In this document: positions 47,795-57,100 of the stretch, in pieces
How positions within the stretch are numbered: position 1 is the stretch's first letter
How the letters are laid out: every line of letters starts with the position of its first letter
Assembly (NCBI GenBank): GCA_046726235.1
Contig: JBKPAD010000001.1
Location: 186,001-250,000 of the forward strand
DNA length: 64,000 nucleotides
From: Nitricoxidireducens sp046726235
GTDB taxonomy: Bacteria > Pseudomonadota > Gammaproteobacteria > Burkholderiales > Rhodocyclaceae
Reading direction: 5' to 3'
Translations under genes and position numbers: made by a program
Notes under the pieces: generated by a model
Told to the model about the DNA's origin: nothing
Seen by the model: the letters and a program-made list of their open reading frames with translations, nothing else
The model's database searches: none

Positions 47795-49087
47795 ATGGTC
47801 CCCCACCTCAAGACCGCGCTGACAGGCCCGCTGCTGGCACTGGAGAAGCGCTTCCTGGACGACGAAACGACCATCGAGCAATGGTTGCGCGCCGCGTGGC
47901 AGGAGCACACGCCGCCGTTCTACGCCTCGGTCGACCTGCGCAATGCCGGATTCAAGCTGGCACCCGTTGATACCAACCTGTTCCCCGGCGGCTTCAACAA
48001 TCTGAATCCCGCCTTCCTGCCGCTGTGCGTGCAGGCGGCGATGTCGGCGGTCGAGAAGATCTGCCCCGAGGCGAAGAACCTGCTGCTGGTGCCCGAGAAC
48101 CACACGCGCAACCAGTTCTACCTGCAGAACGTCGCCAGCCTCGCCGGCATCCTGCACCACACCGGCCTCAACGTCCGCATCGGCACGCTGCTGCCCGAGA
48201 TCACCGAGGCGACCACGCTCGAACTGGCCGACGGCCAGAAGCTGACGCTCGAACCGCTCAAGCGCCTCGGCCCCGAGGGCCGGCGGCTGGGCGTCGAGGG
48301 CTTCGATCCCTGCATGGTGCTGCTGAACAACGACCTCTCGGCCGGCGTGCCCGAGATGCTCGCCGGGCTGCACGAGCAGTTCGTGCTGCCGCCGCTGCAC
48401 GCCGGCTGGCACGCGCGGCGCAAGTCGGCGCACTTCAGCGCCTACCAGGAAGTGGCGAACGCCTTCGCCGCGCACCTCGACATCGATCCGTGGCTGATCA
48501 ATCCAGACTTCGCCGTCTGCGGCAAGATCAACTTCCACGAGCGCACCGGCGAGGAATGCCTCGCCGCCAACGTCGACACCCTGCTCTACCGCATCCGGCA
48601 GAAATACCAGGAATACGGCATCACCGAGAAGCCCTTCGTCATCGTCAAGGCCGACGCCGGCACTTACGGCATGGGCATCATGACGGTGCACGACGCCTCC
48701 GAAGTGAAGGGCCTGAACCGCAAGCAGCGCAACAAGATGGCGGTCGTGAAGGAAGGCCTCCAGGTCACGGAAGTCATGATCCAGGAAGGCGTGCCGACCT
48801 ACGACGTCGTCGATGAAGGCACCGCCGAGCCGGTCGTGTACATGATCGACCGTTACGTCGTCGGCGGCTTCTATCGCGTCAATACGGCGCGCGGCCGCGA
48901 TGAGAACCTCAACGCGCCCGGCATGCAGTTCAAGCCGCTGGCCTTCGAGACCGGCTGCCAGCAGCCCGACATCGGCCAGGAGCCGGACGCGCCGCCGAAC
49001 CGTTTCTACGCCTTCGGCGTCATCGCGCGCCTGGCGCTGCTGGCGGCCGCCATCGAACTGGAGCGTAGCGCTCCGCCCGCTCCCTGA
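47795..49087 (+). CDS. gshA: Glutamate-cysteine ligase, betaproteobacterial type
   Basis: 430 residues; the first step of glutathione synthesis. Segments such as PPFYASVDLRNAGFKLAPVDTNLFPGGFNNL, VPENHTRNQFYL, VIVKADAGTYGMGIMTV (ATP-grasp-like) and YMIDRYVVGGFYRVN match the separate GshA family of Thiobacillus and betaproteobacteria, unrelated in sequence to E. coli GshA. gshB is not adjacent here. apbE follows 5 bp later. Confidence 0.93.
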   Translation: MVPHLKTALTGPLLALEKRFLDDETTIEQWLRAAWQEHTPPFYASVDLRNAGFKLAPVDTNLFPGGFNNLNPAFLPLCVQAAMSAVEKICPEAKNLLLVPENHTRNQFYLQNVASLAGILHHTGLNVRIGTLLPEITEATTLELADGQKLTLEPLKRLGPEGRRLGVEGFDPCMVLLNNDLSAGVPEMLAGLHEQFVLPPLHAGWHARRKSAHFSAYQEVANAFAAHLDIDPWLINPDFAVCGKINFHERTGEECLAANVDTLLYRIRQKYQEYGITEKPFVIVKADAGTYGMGIMTVHDASEVKGLNRKQRNKMAVVKEGLQVTEVMIQEGVPTYDVVDEGTAEPVVYMIDRYVVGGFYRVNTARGRDENLNAPGMQFKPLAFETGCQQPDIGQEPDAPPNRFYAFGVIARLALLAAAIELERSAPPAP

Positions 49088-49092
49088 GTCCG

Positions 49093-50109
49093 ATGCGCTG
49101 GCTGTGGCTGGCCCTCGGTGCCCTGCTGCTCGCCGGCTGCGAGCCGGCGGCGCGGCTGCATTCGCAGGAATCCTACGTCTTCGGCACGCGCGTCGAGGTG
49201 CTGGTCTGGGGCGAGCCGGAAGCCAAGGCGCGCGACGCGATCGCCGCGGCGTTGCGCGAGTTCGACCGCCTGCACCGCACTTACCACGCCTGGCAGCCAT
49301 CGGAGCTGACGGCCCTGAATGAGGCGATCGCCGCCGGCCGGCCCGCCGAAGTCTCGGACGAACTCGCGCAGTTCCTGCGCGAGGCGCAGGCGATGTCCGC
49401 GCAGGGCGACCACCTGTTCGATCCCGGCCTCGGCGCCTTGATCGCCCTCTGGGGATTCCACGACGACACCTTCAAGCCCGAGCTGCCCGACCCGGAGAAG
49501 GTCGCGGCGCTGGTGAAGGCTAGGCCCTCGATCGCCGACCTGCGCATCGACGGGCGCACCGTCACCAGCCGCAACCGCGCCGTCGCGCTCGACTTCGGCG
49601 GCTACCTGAAGGGCGTCGCGCTCGACCGCGCCGCCGCGATCCTGAAGGGCAGCGGCATCGCCAACGCGCTGGTCAACATCGGCGGCAACGTCATGGCGCT
49701 CGGCTCCAAGGGCGGCACGCCGTGGCGCGTCGGCATCCAGCATCCGCGCGCGACCACGCCGCTGGCGACGCTCGACCTGCTCGACGGCGAGGCGATCGGC
49801 ACCTCGGGCGACTACCAGCGCTATTTCGAGCTCGAGGGCCGCCGCTACAGCCACCTGCTCGACCCGCGCAGCGGCCAGCCGGCGGACGGCACGCAAGCGG
49901 TGACCATCCTCGTCGGCCCGCGCGAACAGGCCGGCATGTGGTCGGATGCCGCCAGCAAGCCGGTGTTCATCGCCGGCAAGGACTGGCGGGCGATGGCGGC
50001 CAAGCTCGGCCTGACGCGCGTGCTGCGCGTGGACGCCGACGGCAAGGTCGAAGTCACCGACGACATGCGGCCGCGGGTGAAGATGGCGGCGGGAGGAACG
50101 GGCAAATGA
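49093..50109 (+). CDS. apbE: FAD:protein FMN transferase (ApbE), lipoprotein
   Basis: 338 residues with a lipobox LLAGC (Cys16), so anchored to the periplasmic side of a membrane. ApbE features: FGTRVEVLVWG, LFDPGLGALIALWGF, ALDFGGYLKGVALDRAAAIL, ALVNIGGNVMALG, and the Mg-binding GDYQRYFELEGRRYSHLLDPRSGQP. It attaches FMN to threonines of Nqr/Rnf or NosR-like proteins; the nos locus at the right edge offers one possible target (inference). ATGA overlap with the next gene. Confidence 0.93.
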   Translation: MRWLWLALGALLLAGCEPAARLHSQESYVFGTRVEVLVWGEPEAKARDAIAAALREFDRLHRTYHAWQPSELTALNEAIAAGRPAEVSDELAQFLREAQAMSAQGDHLFDPGLGALIALWGFHDDTFKPELPDPEKVAALVKARPSIADLRIDGRTVTSRNRAVALDFGGYLKGVALDRAAAILKGSGIANALVNIGGNVMALGSKGGTPWRVGIQHPRATTPLATLDLLDGEAIGTSGDYQRYFELEGRRYSHLLDPRSGQPADGTQAVTILVGPREQAGMWSDAASKPVFIAGKDWRAMAAKLGLTRVLRVDADGKVEVTDDMRPRVKMAAGGTGK

Positions 50110-50291
50110 GCGATCCGCAAATCGACGAGGCGGTGAAACGCGTCGTCGGGCGCGCAGTGCTGCGCCGCCTGCAGCGCATGGCACGCGAGGACGACGCGGC
50201 CGAAGCGGAGAACGCGCGCTGGGCGCGGCGCCTGACGGTCGTGCTTGTTACCGCCGCCATCGCCGCCGTGATCTGGTTCGCCTTCCGGTAG
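50106..50291 (+). CDS. Small single-pass membrane protein (61 aa)
   Basis: MSDPQIDEAVKRVVGRAVLRRL, a charged segment, then a C-terminal helix LTVVLVTAAIAAVIWFAFR. Coupled to apbE by ATGA. No family recognised. Being tail-anchored, it may assist ApbE. Confidence 0.6.
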   Translation: MSDPQIDEAVKRVVGRAVLRRLQRMAREDDAAEAENARWARRLTVVLVTAAIAAVIWFAFR

Positions 50292-50334
50292 AATCGGCGG
50301 CCATCGCGCGCACCCCTCCGCCTACCCGCCCCGC

Positions 50335-50724
50335 ATGATCGGCCTCTTCCTCGTCACGCACACGACTTACGGCGAGTCGCTGATCCAGTGCGCCTGCCAC
50401 GTCCTGAACAAGCGGCCGCCGCAAATGGCCCAGCTCGGCATCTCGCTGCAGGACGACCCGCTCGACATCCTGCCGCTGGCGCGCCAGCTGCTCGGCATCG
50501 TCGACAGCGGCAAGGGCGTGCTGGTGATGACCGACATCTACGGCGCCACGCCGGCCAACATCGCCCTCAAGCTGCTCGAACCGGGGCGCATCGAAGGCAT
50601 CGCGGGAGTCAACCTGCCGATGCTGCTGCGCGCGCTGACCTACCGCGACAAGGACATGAACACGCTGATCACCCGCGCCATCGGCGGCGGCCGCGACGGC
50701 GTGCTCAACATGCGCGAACACTGA
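50335..50724 (+). CDS. PTS EIIA component, mannose family
   Basis: 129 residues: MIGLFLVTHTTYGE with phosphorylatable His9, GVLVMTDIYGATPANIA and the GVNLPMLLRALTYRD segment. It stands with HPr and EI but without EIIB, EIIC or EIID, so it is a regulatory phospho-acceptor and not a sugar importer. ptsH overlaps its stop (TGATG). Confidence 0.92.
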   Translation: MIGLFLVTHTTYGESLIQCACHVLNKRPPQMAQLGISLQDDPLDILPLARQLLGIVDSGKGVLVMTDIYGATPANIALKLLEPGRIEGIAGVNLPMLLRALTYRDKDMNTLITRAIGGGRDGVLNMREH

Positions 50725-50993
50725 TGCCCAAAGCCGAAGCCGAAATCGTCAACAAGCTTGGCCTGCATGCACGCGCCTCGGCGAAGCTGACGCAGCTCGC
50801 CGGCAGCTTCCCGTGCGAGGTCTGGATGGAACGCAACGGGCGCCGCATCAACGCCAAGAGCATCATGGGCGTGATGATGCTGGCCGCCGGCAAGGGCTCG
50901 AAGGTCGTCATCGATTGCGAAGGCGAGCGCGCCGACGAGGCGATCACCGCGCTGACGGCGCTGATCGCCGACCGTTTCGGGGAGGCCGAGTGA
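50724..50993 (+). CDS. ptsH: HPr phosphocarrier protein
   Basis: 89 residues with His15 (NKLGLHARAS) accepting phosphate from EI and Ser46 in NAKSIMGVMML, the HPr kinase site. The hprK gene is not in the window. GTGA overlap with ptsI. Confidence 0.94.
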   Translation: MPKAEAEIVNKLGLHARASAKLTQLAGSFPCEVWMERNGRRINAKSIMGVMMLAAGKGSKVVIDCEGERADEAITALTALIADRFGEAE

Positions 50994-52717
50994 GCTTCGC
51001 CCTGCACGGCCTCGCGGTTTCCGCCGGCATCGCGATCGGCCGCGCGCACCTCGTTTCGCACGCCACGCTCGAAGTCGCGCACTACCAGGTGCGCGAGCGC
51101 GACATCGCGCGCGAGATCGCCCGCTTCGACGCCGCCTTCGCCGCCGTGCGCACCGACCTCGAGGCGCTGCGCAAGGAATCCGGCTCGCCCGGCTCGCCCT
51201 CCGAACTCACCGCCTTCGTCGACATCCACTCGATGATCCTCGACGACCCGCTGCTCTCCGAGGTGCCGAAGGACCTGATGCGCGCGCGCCGCTGCAATGC
51301 CGAGTGGGCGCTGGTGCAGCAGATGGAGGAACTCGTCGCCCAGTTCGACGACATCGAGGACGGCTACCTGCGCGAGCGCAAGCACGACGTCGTGCAGGTC
51401 GTCGAGCGCGTGCTGAAGGCGCTGATGGGCAAGCAGCGACGCCTTTCGCGCCGCGCCACCGACGAGCCGCTGATCGTCGTCGCGCACGACCTCTCGCCGG
51501 CCGACACCATCCAGTTCAAGACCCTCAAGATCGGCGGCTTCGTCACCGACCTCGGCGGCGCCACCTCGCACACCGCCATCGTCGCGCGCAGCCTCGCGAT
51601 CCCGGCCGTCGTGGGCCTGCACCACGCGCGGCCGCTGATCCACGAGGACGACATGCTGATCGTCGACGGCACGCGCGGCGTGCTGATCGTCGAGCCCGAC
51701 GAGCGCGTGCTCGCCGAGTACCGCCTGCGCAAGAGCGAGCTCGAGCTCGAGCGCTCCAAGCTCAAGCGCCTGACCACGGCGCGCGCGGCGACGCTCGACG
51801 GCGTCGACATCTCGCTGCAGGCCAACATCGAGCTGCCGCAGGACATGGTGCAGGTGAAGGAGGTCGAAGCCGCCGGCATCGGCCTGTTCCGCACCGAGTT
51901 CCTGTTCATGAACCGCGACGTGCTGCCGAGCGAGAACGAGCAGTTCGAGGCCTACCGGGCCGTCGCCAAGGCGATGGCCGGCAAGCCGGTGACGATACGC
52001 ACGCTCGACATCGGCGCCGACAAGACCGCCGAGGCCCTGCGCGGCACCGAGCGCCAGGCGCCGAACCCCGCGCTCGGCCTGCGCGCCATCCGCTACTGCC
52101 TCGCCGAGCCGCAGATCTTCCTGACGCAGCTGCGCGCCATCCTGCGCGCCTCGCACTTCGGGCGCATCCGCCTGCTGGTGCCGATGCTCGCGCACGTCAA
52201 GGAAATCGAGCAGATGCTGATGATGGTCTGGCTCGCCAAGGAACAGCTGCGCGCCGAGCGCATCAAGTTCGACGAGAACATCGAGATCGGCGGCATGATC
52301 GAGATTCCGGCCGCGGCGCTGGCGCTGACGCCTTTCCTCAAGCGCCTGCACTTCCTCTCGATCGGCACCAACGACCTGATCCAGTACACGCTGGCCATCG
52401 ACCGCACCGACGAATCGGTGTCCAGCCTCTACGATCCGCTCCACCCAGCGGTGCTGAAGCTGGTGGCGCAGACCATCCAGGCCGCCAACCGGGCCGAAAC
52501 GCCGGTGGCCGTCTGCGGCGAAATGGCCGGTGACCCGCAGATGACGCGGCTCCTGATCGGCATGGGCCTGCGCCAGTTCTCGATGCACCCGTCGCAGTTG
52601 CTCGAGGTGAAGCAGCAGGTCGTGATGTGCGACGCCGAGCAACTCGCGCTCAAGGTCGCTCGCATCCTCAAGCTCGAAGAACCCGACAGGATCCGCGAGC
52701 AGGTGGCCCGGCTCTAG
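50990..52717 (+). CDS. ptsI: Phosphoenolpyruvate-protein phosphotransferase (EI)
   Basis: 575 residues from GTG 50990 with GGGGAGG upstream. It opens LHGLAVSAGIAIGRAHLV; the active site is His194 in GGATSHTAIVARS, and PEP binding uses GIGLFRTEFLFMNR, DIGADKTAEALR and SIGTNDLIQYTLAIDR, with the Cys loop VCGEMAGDP. It phosphorylates HPr. No GAF domain, so it is EI, not EI-Ntr. The stop overlaps the convergent MATE gene stop. Confidence 0.95.
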   Translation: MSFALHGLAVSAGIAIGRAHLVSHATLEVAHYQVRERDIAREIARFDAAFAAVRTDLEALRKESGSPGSPSELTAFVDIHSMILDDPLLSEVPKDLMRARRCNAEWALVQQMEELVAQFDDIEDGYLRERKHDVVQVVERVLKALMGKQRRLSRRATDEPLIVVAHDLSPADTIQFKTLKIGGFVTDLGGATSHTAIVARSLAIPAVVGLHHARPLIHEDDMLIVDGTRGVLIVEPDERVLAEYRLRKSELELERSKLKRLTTARAATLDGVDISLQANIELPQDMVQVKEVEAAGIGLFRTEFLFMNRDVLPSENEQFEAYRAVAKAMAGKPVTIRTLDIGADKTAEALRGTERQAPNPALGLRAIRYCLAEPQIFLTQLRAILRASHFGRIRLLVPMLAHVKEIEQMLMMVWLAKEQLRAERIKFDENIEIGGMIEIPAAALALTPFLKRLHFLSIGTNDLIQYTLAIDRTDESVSSLYDPLHPAVLKLVAQTIQAANRAETPVAVCGEMAGDPQMTRLLIGMGLRQFSMHPSQLLEVKQQVVMCDAEQLALKVARILKLEEPDRIREQVARL

Positions 52718-54069
52718 CCCGCGGCCGCCCGGCAGGCGGCGCGGCTGACGTAGTCCAGGTAGCCGGCGACGAGCACGCCGGCCAGGGCCAGGCTGGCGAT
52801 CGCGGCCAGCCAGAAGCCGGCCGCGCCCATGGGCGCTCCGGCCAAGTCCCCGAAACCCAGGGCATAGCCCCCGGCCAGGCCGACGCCCCAGAGCGCGAAG
52901 GCGTAGACGGCCATCGGCACCGTCGACTTGCGATAGCCGCGCAGGGCGTTCACGGCCACGGCCTGGAGCGCATCCATCAGGTGATAGCCGGCCACCAGCG
53001 CGATCAGCGGCGCCGCGGCGGCGCGCACGGCGGCGTCCGGCGTGTAGAGCGCCGCCAGCCGATCGGCGCCGAGCCAGAGCAGCAGGCTGACGACGGCGCC
53101 GACGCCGAGGCCGACGGCGATGCCGCGCGCCGCGGCCTGGCGCGCGCGCGCCGGGTTCCCCGCCCCGAGCGCCTGCCCGGCCACCACGGCCGTCGCGTTG
53201 CCGAGCGCCAGCGGCAGCATGAAGGTCAGCGCCGCGAGGTTGGCGGCGATCTGGTGCGCGCCCGACACCACCGGCCCGAGCCGCGCGATGAACAGCGCCA
53301 TGAAGGTGAAGGCGGTGACGTCGACGAGGAAGGTGGCGCCGATCGGCACGCCGAGCTTCAGCATCGCCGCGATGCGCCGCCACTGCGGCCATTCGAAGCG
53401 CGCCAGCAAGGCGAACTCGCCGTAGCCGGGATGGCGCACGCACCAGATCCATCCCGCCAGCGCCGTCGTCCAGGCGATCAGCGTCGTCGCCACGGCGCAG
53501 CCCGGCCCTCCGAGCGCGGGAGCCCCGAGCCAGCCGTACATGAAGACGGCGTTGAGCGGAATCTTCAGCGCCAGGCCGATCAGGTTGAACACCATGATCG
53601 GCCGCGTACGGCCGATGCCCGACGAGAAGCCGTAGAACAGGCGGAACGCCAGCGCCGCCGGCACGCTCCAGGCGATCGCGCCGAGGTAGGCGCGCACCTT
53701 CGCTTCCACCTCGGGCTGGAGTTGCGACAACGCGAGCAGCGGCCCGGGATGCCAGAGCACCGTCATCGCGACCGCCGCCAGCGCGACGGCGATCCAGAAG
53801 CTCTGCCGCACCTCGGCGCCGATCTCGGCATGCCGGCCGGCACCGTAGAGATGGGCGACCGTCGGCGTCAGGGCCAGCAGCACGCCCATGGTCGTCACGA
53901 ACACCGTCACGTAGACGGCGGCGCCGATGCCGATGGCCGCCAGGTCGACGGCCGAGATGCGCCCGGCCATCACGGTATCGATGACGCCGTTGGCCATCAC
54001 CGCCAGTTGCGCCACCAACACCGGCCAGGCGAGGCGGAACAGTTCGCGGGTCAAGGAGTGCTTTTCCAT
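52714..54069 (-). CDS. MATE-family multidrug efflux transporter (NorM-like)
   Basis: 451 residues with 12 helices arranged as two repeats. ATG 54069 (MEKHSLTRELFRLAWPVLVAQLAV) fits the family start; a TTG ten codons upstream is the alternative. Conserved: VIDTVMAGRISAVDLAAIGIG, SSGIGRTRPIMVFN, and the second repeat with VDVTAFTFMALFIARLG and ALGNATAVVAGQALGAGN. Expected to export cationic compounds by H+ or Na+ antiport. Divergent from the large oxidoreductase. Confidence 0.9.
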   Translation of the reverse strand: MEKHSLTRELFRLAWPVLVAQLAVMANGVIDTVMAGRISAVDLAAIGIGAAVYVTVFVTTMGVLLALTPTVAHLYGAGRHAEIGAEVRQSFWIAVALAAVAMTVLWHPGPLLALSQLQPEVEAKVRAYLGAIAWSVPAALAFRLFYGFSSGIGRTRPIMVFNLIGLALKIPLNAVFMYGWLGAPALGGPGCAVATTLIAWTTALAGWIWCVRHPGYGEFALLARFEWPQWRRIAAMLKLGVPIGATFLVDVTAFTFMALFIARLGPVVSGAHQIAANLAALTFMLPLALGNATAVVAGQALGAGNPARARQAAARGIAVGLGVGAVVSLLLWLGADRLAALYTPDAAVRAAAAPLIALVAGYHLMDALQAVAVNALRGYRKSTVPMAVYAFALWGVGLAGGYALGFGDLAGAPMGAAGFWLAAIASLALAGVLVAGYLDYVSRAACRAAAG

Positions 54070-54156
54070 GCGCAAAACGGCGGCGAATAACCGCGACAAG
54101 CCTGCATGTTGCAGCGCAGTAGCCTAGAATAGCAGCCTTTTTACGGCCGTTCGCCC

Positions 54157-57100
54157 ATGTCCGCCCGCCTGCGCGAGATCCCCTACAACTACACCTCGTT
54201 CTCCGATCGCGAGATCGTGATCCGCCTGCTGGGCGAGGAAATGTGGCGGGTGCTCGACACCTTGCGCAGCCAGCGCGTCACCGGCCGCTCGGCGCGCATG
54301 CTCTACGAGGTGCTCGGCGACATCTGGGTCCTGCGGCGCAATCCCTATCTCGAGGACGACCTGCTCGAGAATCCGGTGCGGCGCGACGCGCTGGTCGGCG
54401 CCCTCAAGCACCGCCTCGCCGAAATCGAAAAGCGCCGCGCCGGCAACGACGCCGTGGCGCAATTGCTCGCGGCTGCGCGCAAGGCCGTGGCCGACTTCGA
54501 ACGCTGGTTCGGCGACACCTACGACCTGCGCAAGCGCGTGCTGCGCGAACTCGCGCGCCACACGCGCCGCGACAACATCCGCTTCGACGGCCTCGCCCGT
54601 GTCTCGCACGTCACCGACGCCACCGACTGGCGCGTCGAGTATCCGTTCGTCGTGCTGATGCCCGACACCGAAGCCGAAGTCGCGCCGCTGGTGCGCGGCT
54701 GCATCGCGCTCGGCCTCACCATCATCCCGCGCGGCGGCGGCACCGGCTACACCGGCGGCGCGGTGCCGCTGACGCCGAAGTCCGTCGTCATCAACACCGA
54801 GAAGCTGATCGACATGCCCGCCGTCGAGGAGACGGTGCTGCCCGGCGTCTCGCGTGCCTACGCCACGATCCGCACCGGCGCCGGCGTCGTCACGCGCCGC
54901 GTCATGGATCGCGCCGACGAGGCCGGCCTGGTCTTCGCCTGCGACCCCACCTCGGCCGACGCCTCCTGCATCGGCGGCAACATCGCCATGAACGCCGGCG
55001 GCAAGAAGGCCGTGCTCTGGGGCACGGCGCTCGACAACCTCGCCTCGTGGCGCATGGTGACGCCCGACGGAAACTGGCTCGACGTCGAGCGCATCAACCA
55101 CAACCTCGGCAAAATCCACGACCAGGAGACGGCCACCTTCCGCCTGCGCAAGAGCGACGACGCCGGCCGCCAGCTGTCGGAAGAATTCCTCTCCATCCCC
55201 GGCGCCACCTTCCGCAAGGCCGGCCTCGGCAAGGACGTCACCGACAAGTTCCTCGCCGGCCTGCCCGGCGTGCAGAAGGAAGGCACCGACGGCATCATCA
55301 CCTCGGCGGTCTGGATCCTGCACAAGATGCCGCCGGTCGCGCGCACCGTCTGCCTGGAGTTCTTCGGGCGCGTGGCGGAGGCCGTGCCGTCGATCGTCGA
55401 GATCACCGAGTACCTGAAGACGCGCCCGGGCGGCGCCATCCTCGCCGGCCTCGAACACCTCGACGAGCGCTATGTCCGCGCCGTCGGCTACACCACCAAG
55501 GCCAAGCGCCACGGCCGGCCGAAGATGGTGCTGATCGGCGACATCGTCGGCGACGACGAGACTGCCGTGATGCGCGCCGCCTCGGAAGTCGTGCGCATCG
55601 CCAACTCGCGCTCGGGCGAAGGCTTCATCGCCGTCTCGCCGGAAGCGCGCAAGAAATTCTGGCTCGATCGCGCGCGCACCGCCGCGATCTCCAAGCACAC
55701 CAACGCCTTCAAGGTGAACGAGGACGTCGTCATCCCGCTGCCGCGCATGGGCGACTACTGCGACGGCATCGAGCGCATCAACATCGAGCTCTCGATCGCC
55801 AACAAGATCGCGCTCTGCAATGCGCTGGTCGACTTCCTCGCCGGCCCGCTGCCGCTGCACCTCGGCGACACCTCCGTCGACAAGAAGGAAATCATCGGCG
55901 ACCGCCGCGCCCAGGCGATCGAAGCCGTCGCCGAAGCGCGCGACCGCTGGCAGCTCTACCTCGACAGCCTCGACTCGCCCTGGCCGCCGAAGCGCCGCTG
56001 GCACCCCGTGCCGCCGGCGAAGCCCGCGCGGCCGAGCTGGCACCCGGTGCCGCACAAGACGGCGACCAACACCGTCTTCCACAAGCTGCAGGACTACTCG
56101 GTGCGCGTGTCGTGGAAGCGCGAGCTGAAGCCGCTGCTCGAGACCATCTTCGACGGCAACGCCTTCCGCCCGGTGCTCGAGAAGATCGACGCCATCCACA
56201 AGGAAGTCCTGCGCGACCGCCTGTTCGTGGCGCTGCACATGCACGCCGGCGACGGCAACGTGCATACCAACATCCCGGTGAACTCCGACCGCTACGCCAT
56301 GCTGCAGACGGCCTACAAGACCGTCGACCGCATCATGGCGCTGGCACGCCAGCTCGACGGCGTGATCTCCGGCGAGCACGGCATCGGCATCACCAAGCTC
56401 GAGTACTTGAGCGCCGACGAGATGCGGCCGTTCCGCGAGTACAAGCGCCGCATCGACCCCGAGGGCCACTTCAACAAAGGCAAGCTGATGGAAGGCGCGG
56501 ATCTGCGCGACGCCTACACGCCCTCGTTCGCACTGCTCGGCGTCGAATCGCTGATCATGGAGCAGTCGGAGATCGGCAAGATCTCCAACCAGATCAAGGA
56601 CTGCCTGCGCTGCGGCAAGTGCAAGCCGGTCTGCTCGACCCACGTGCCGCGCGCCAACCTGCTCTACAGCCCGCGCAACAAGATCCTCGGCACCGGCCTC
56701 TTGGTCGAAGCCTTCCTCTACGAAGAGCAGACGCGCCGCGGCGTCAGCCTGCAGCACTTCGACGAATTCAACGACGTCGCCGACCACTGCACGGTCTGCC
56801 ACAAGTGCGTGAAGCCCTGCCCCGTCGACATCGACTTCGGCGACGTCTCGATCGCCATGCGCAACTTCCTGCGCGCGCAGGGCAAGAAGAAGACTCCCCC
56901 CGGCACCAAGCTGGCGATGGCCTTCCTCACCGCCAAGGACCCGGCGACCATCAAGCTGATGCGCGCCGGCATGATCGGCCTCGGCTACAAGGCGCAGCGC
57001 CTCGGCCACTCCGTCGCCAAGTCGCTCGGCCTGATCCAGGAGACCGTCAAGCATCCGCCGGCTTCGACCGGCCGCCCGAGCGTCAAGGCGCAGGTGATCC

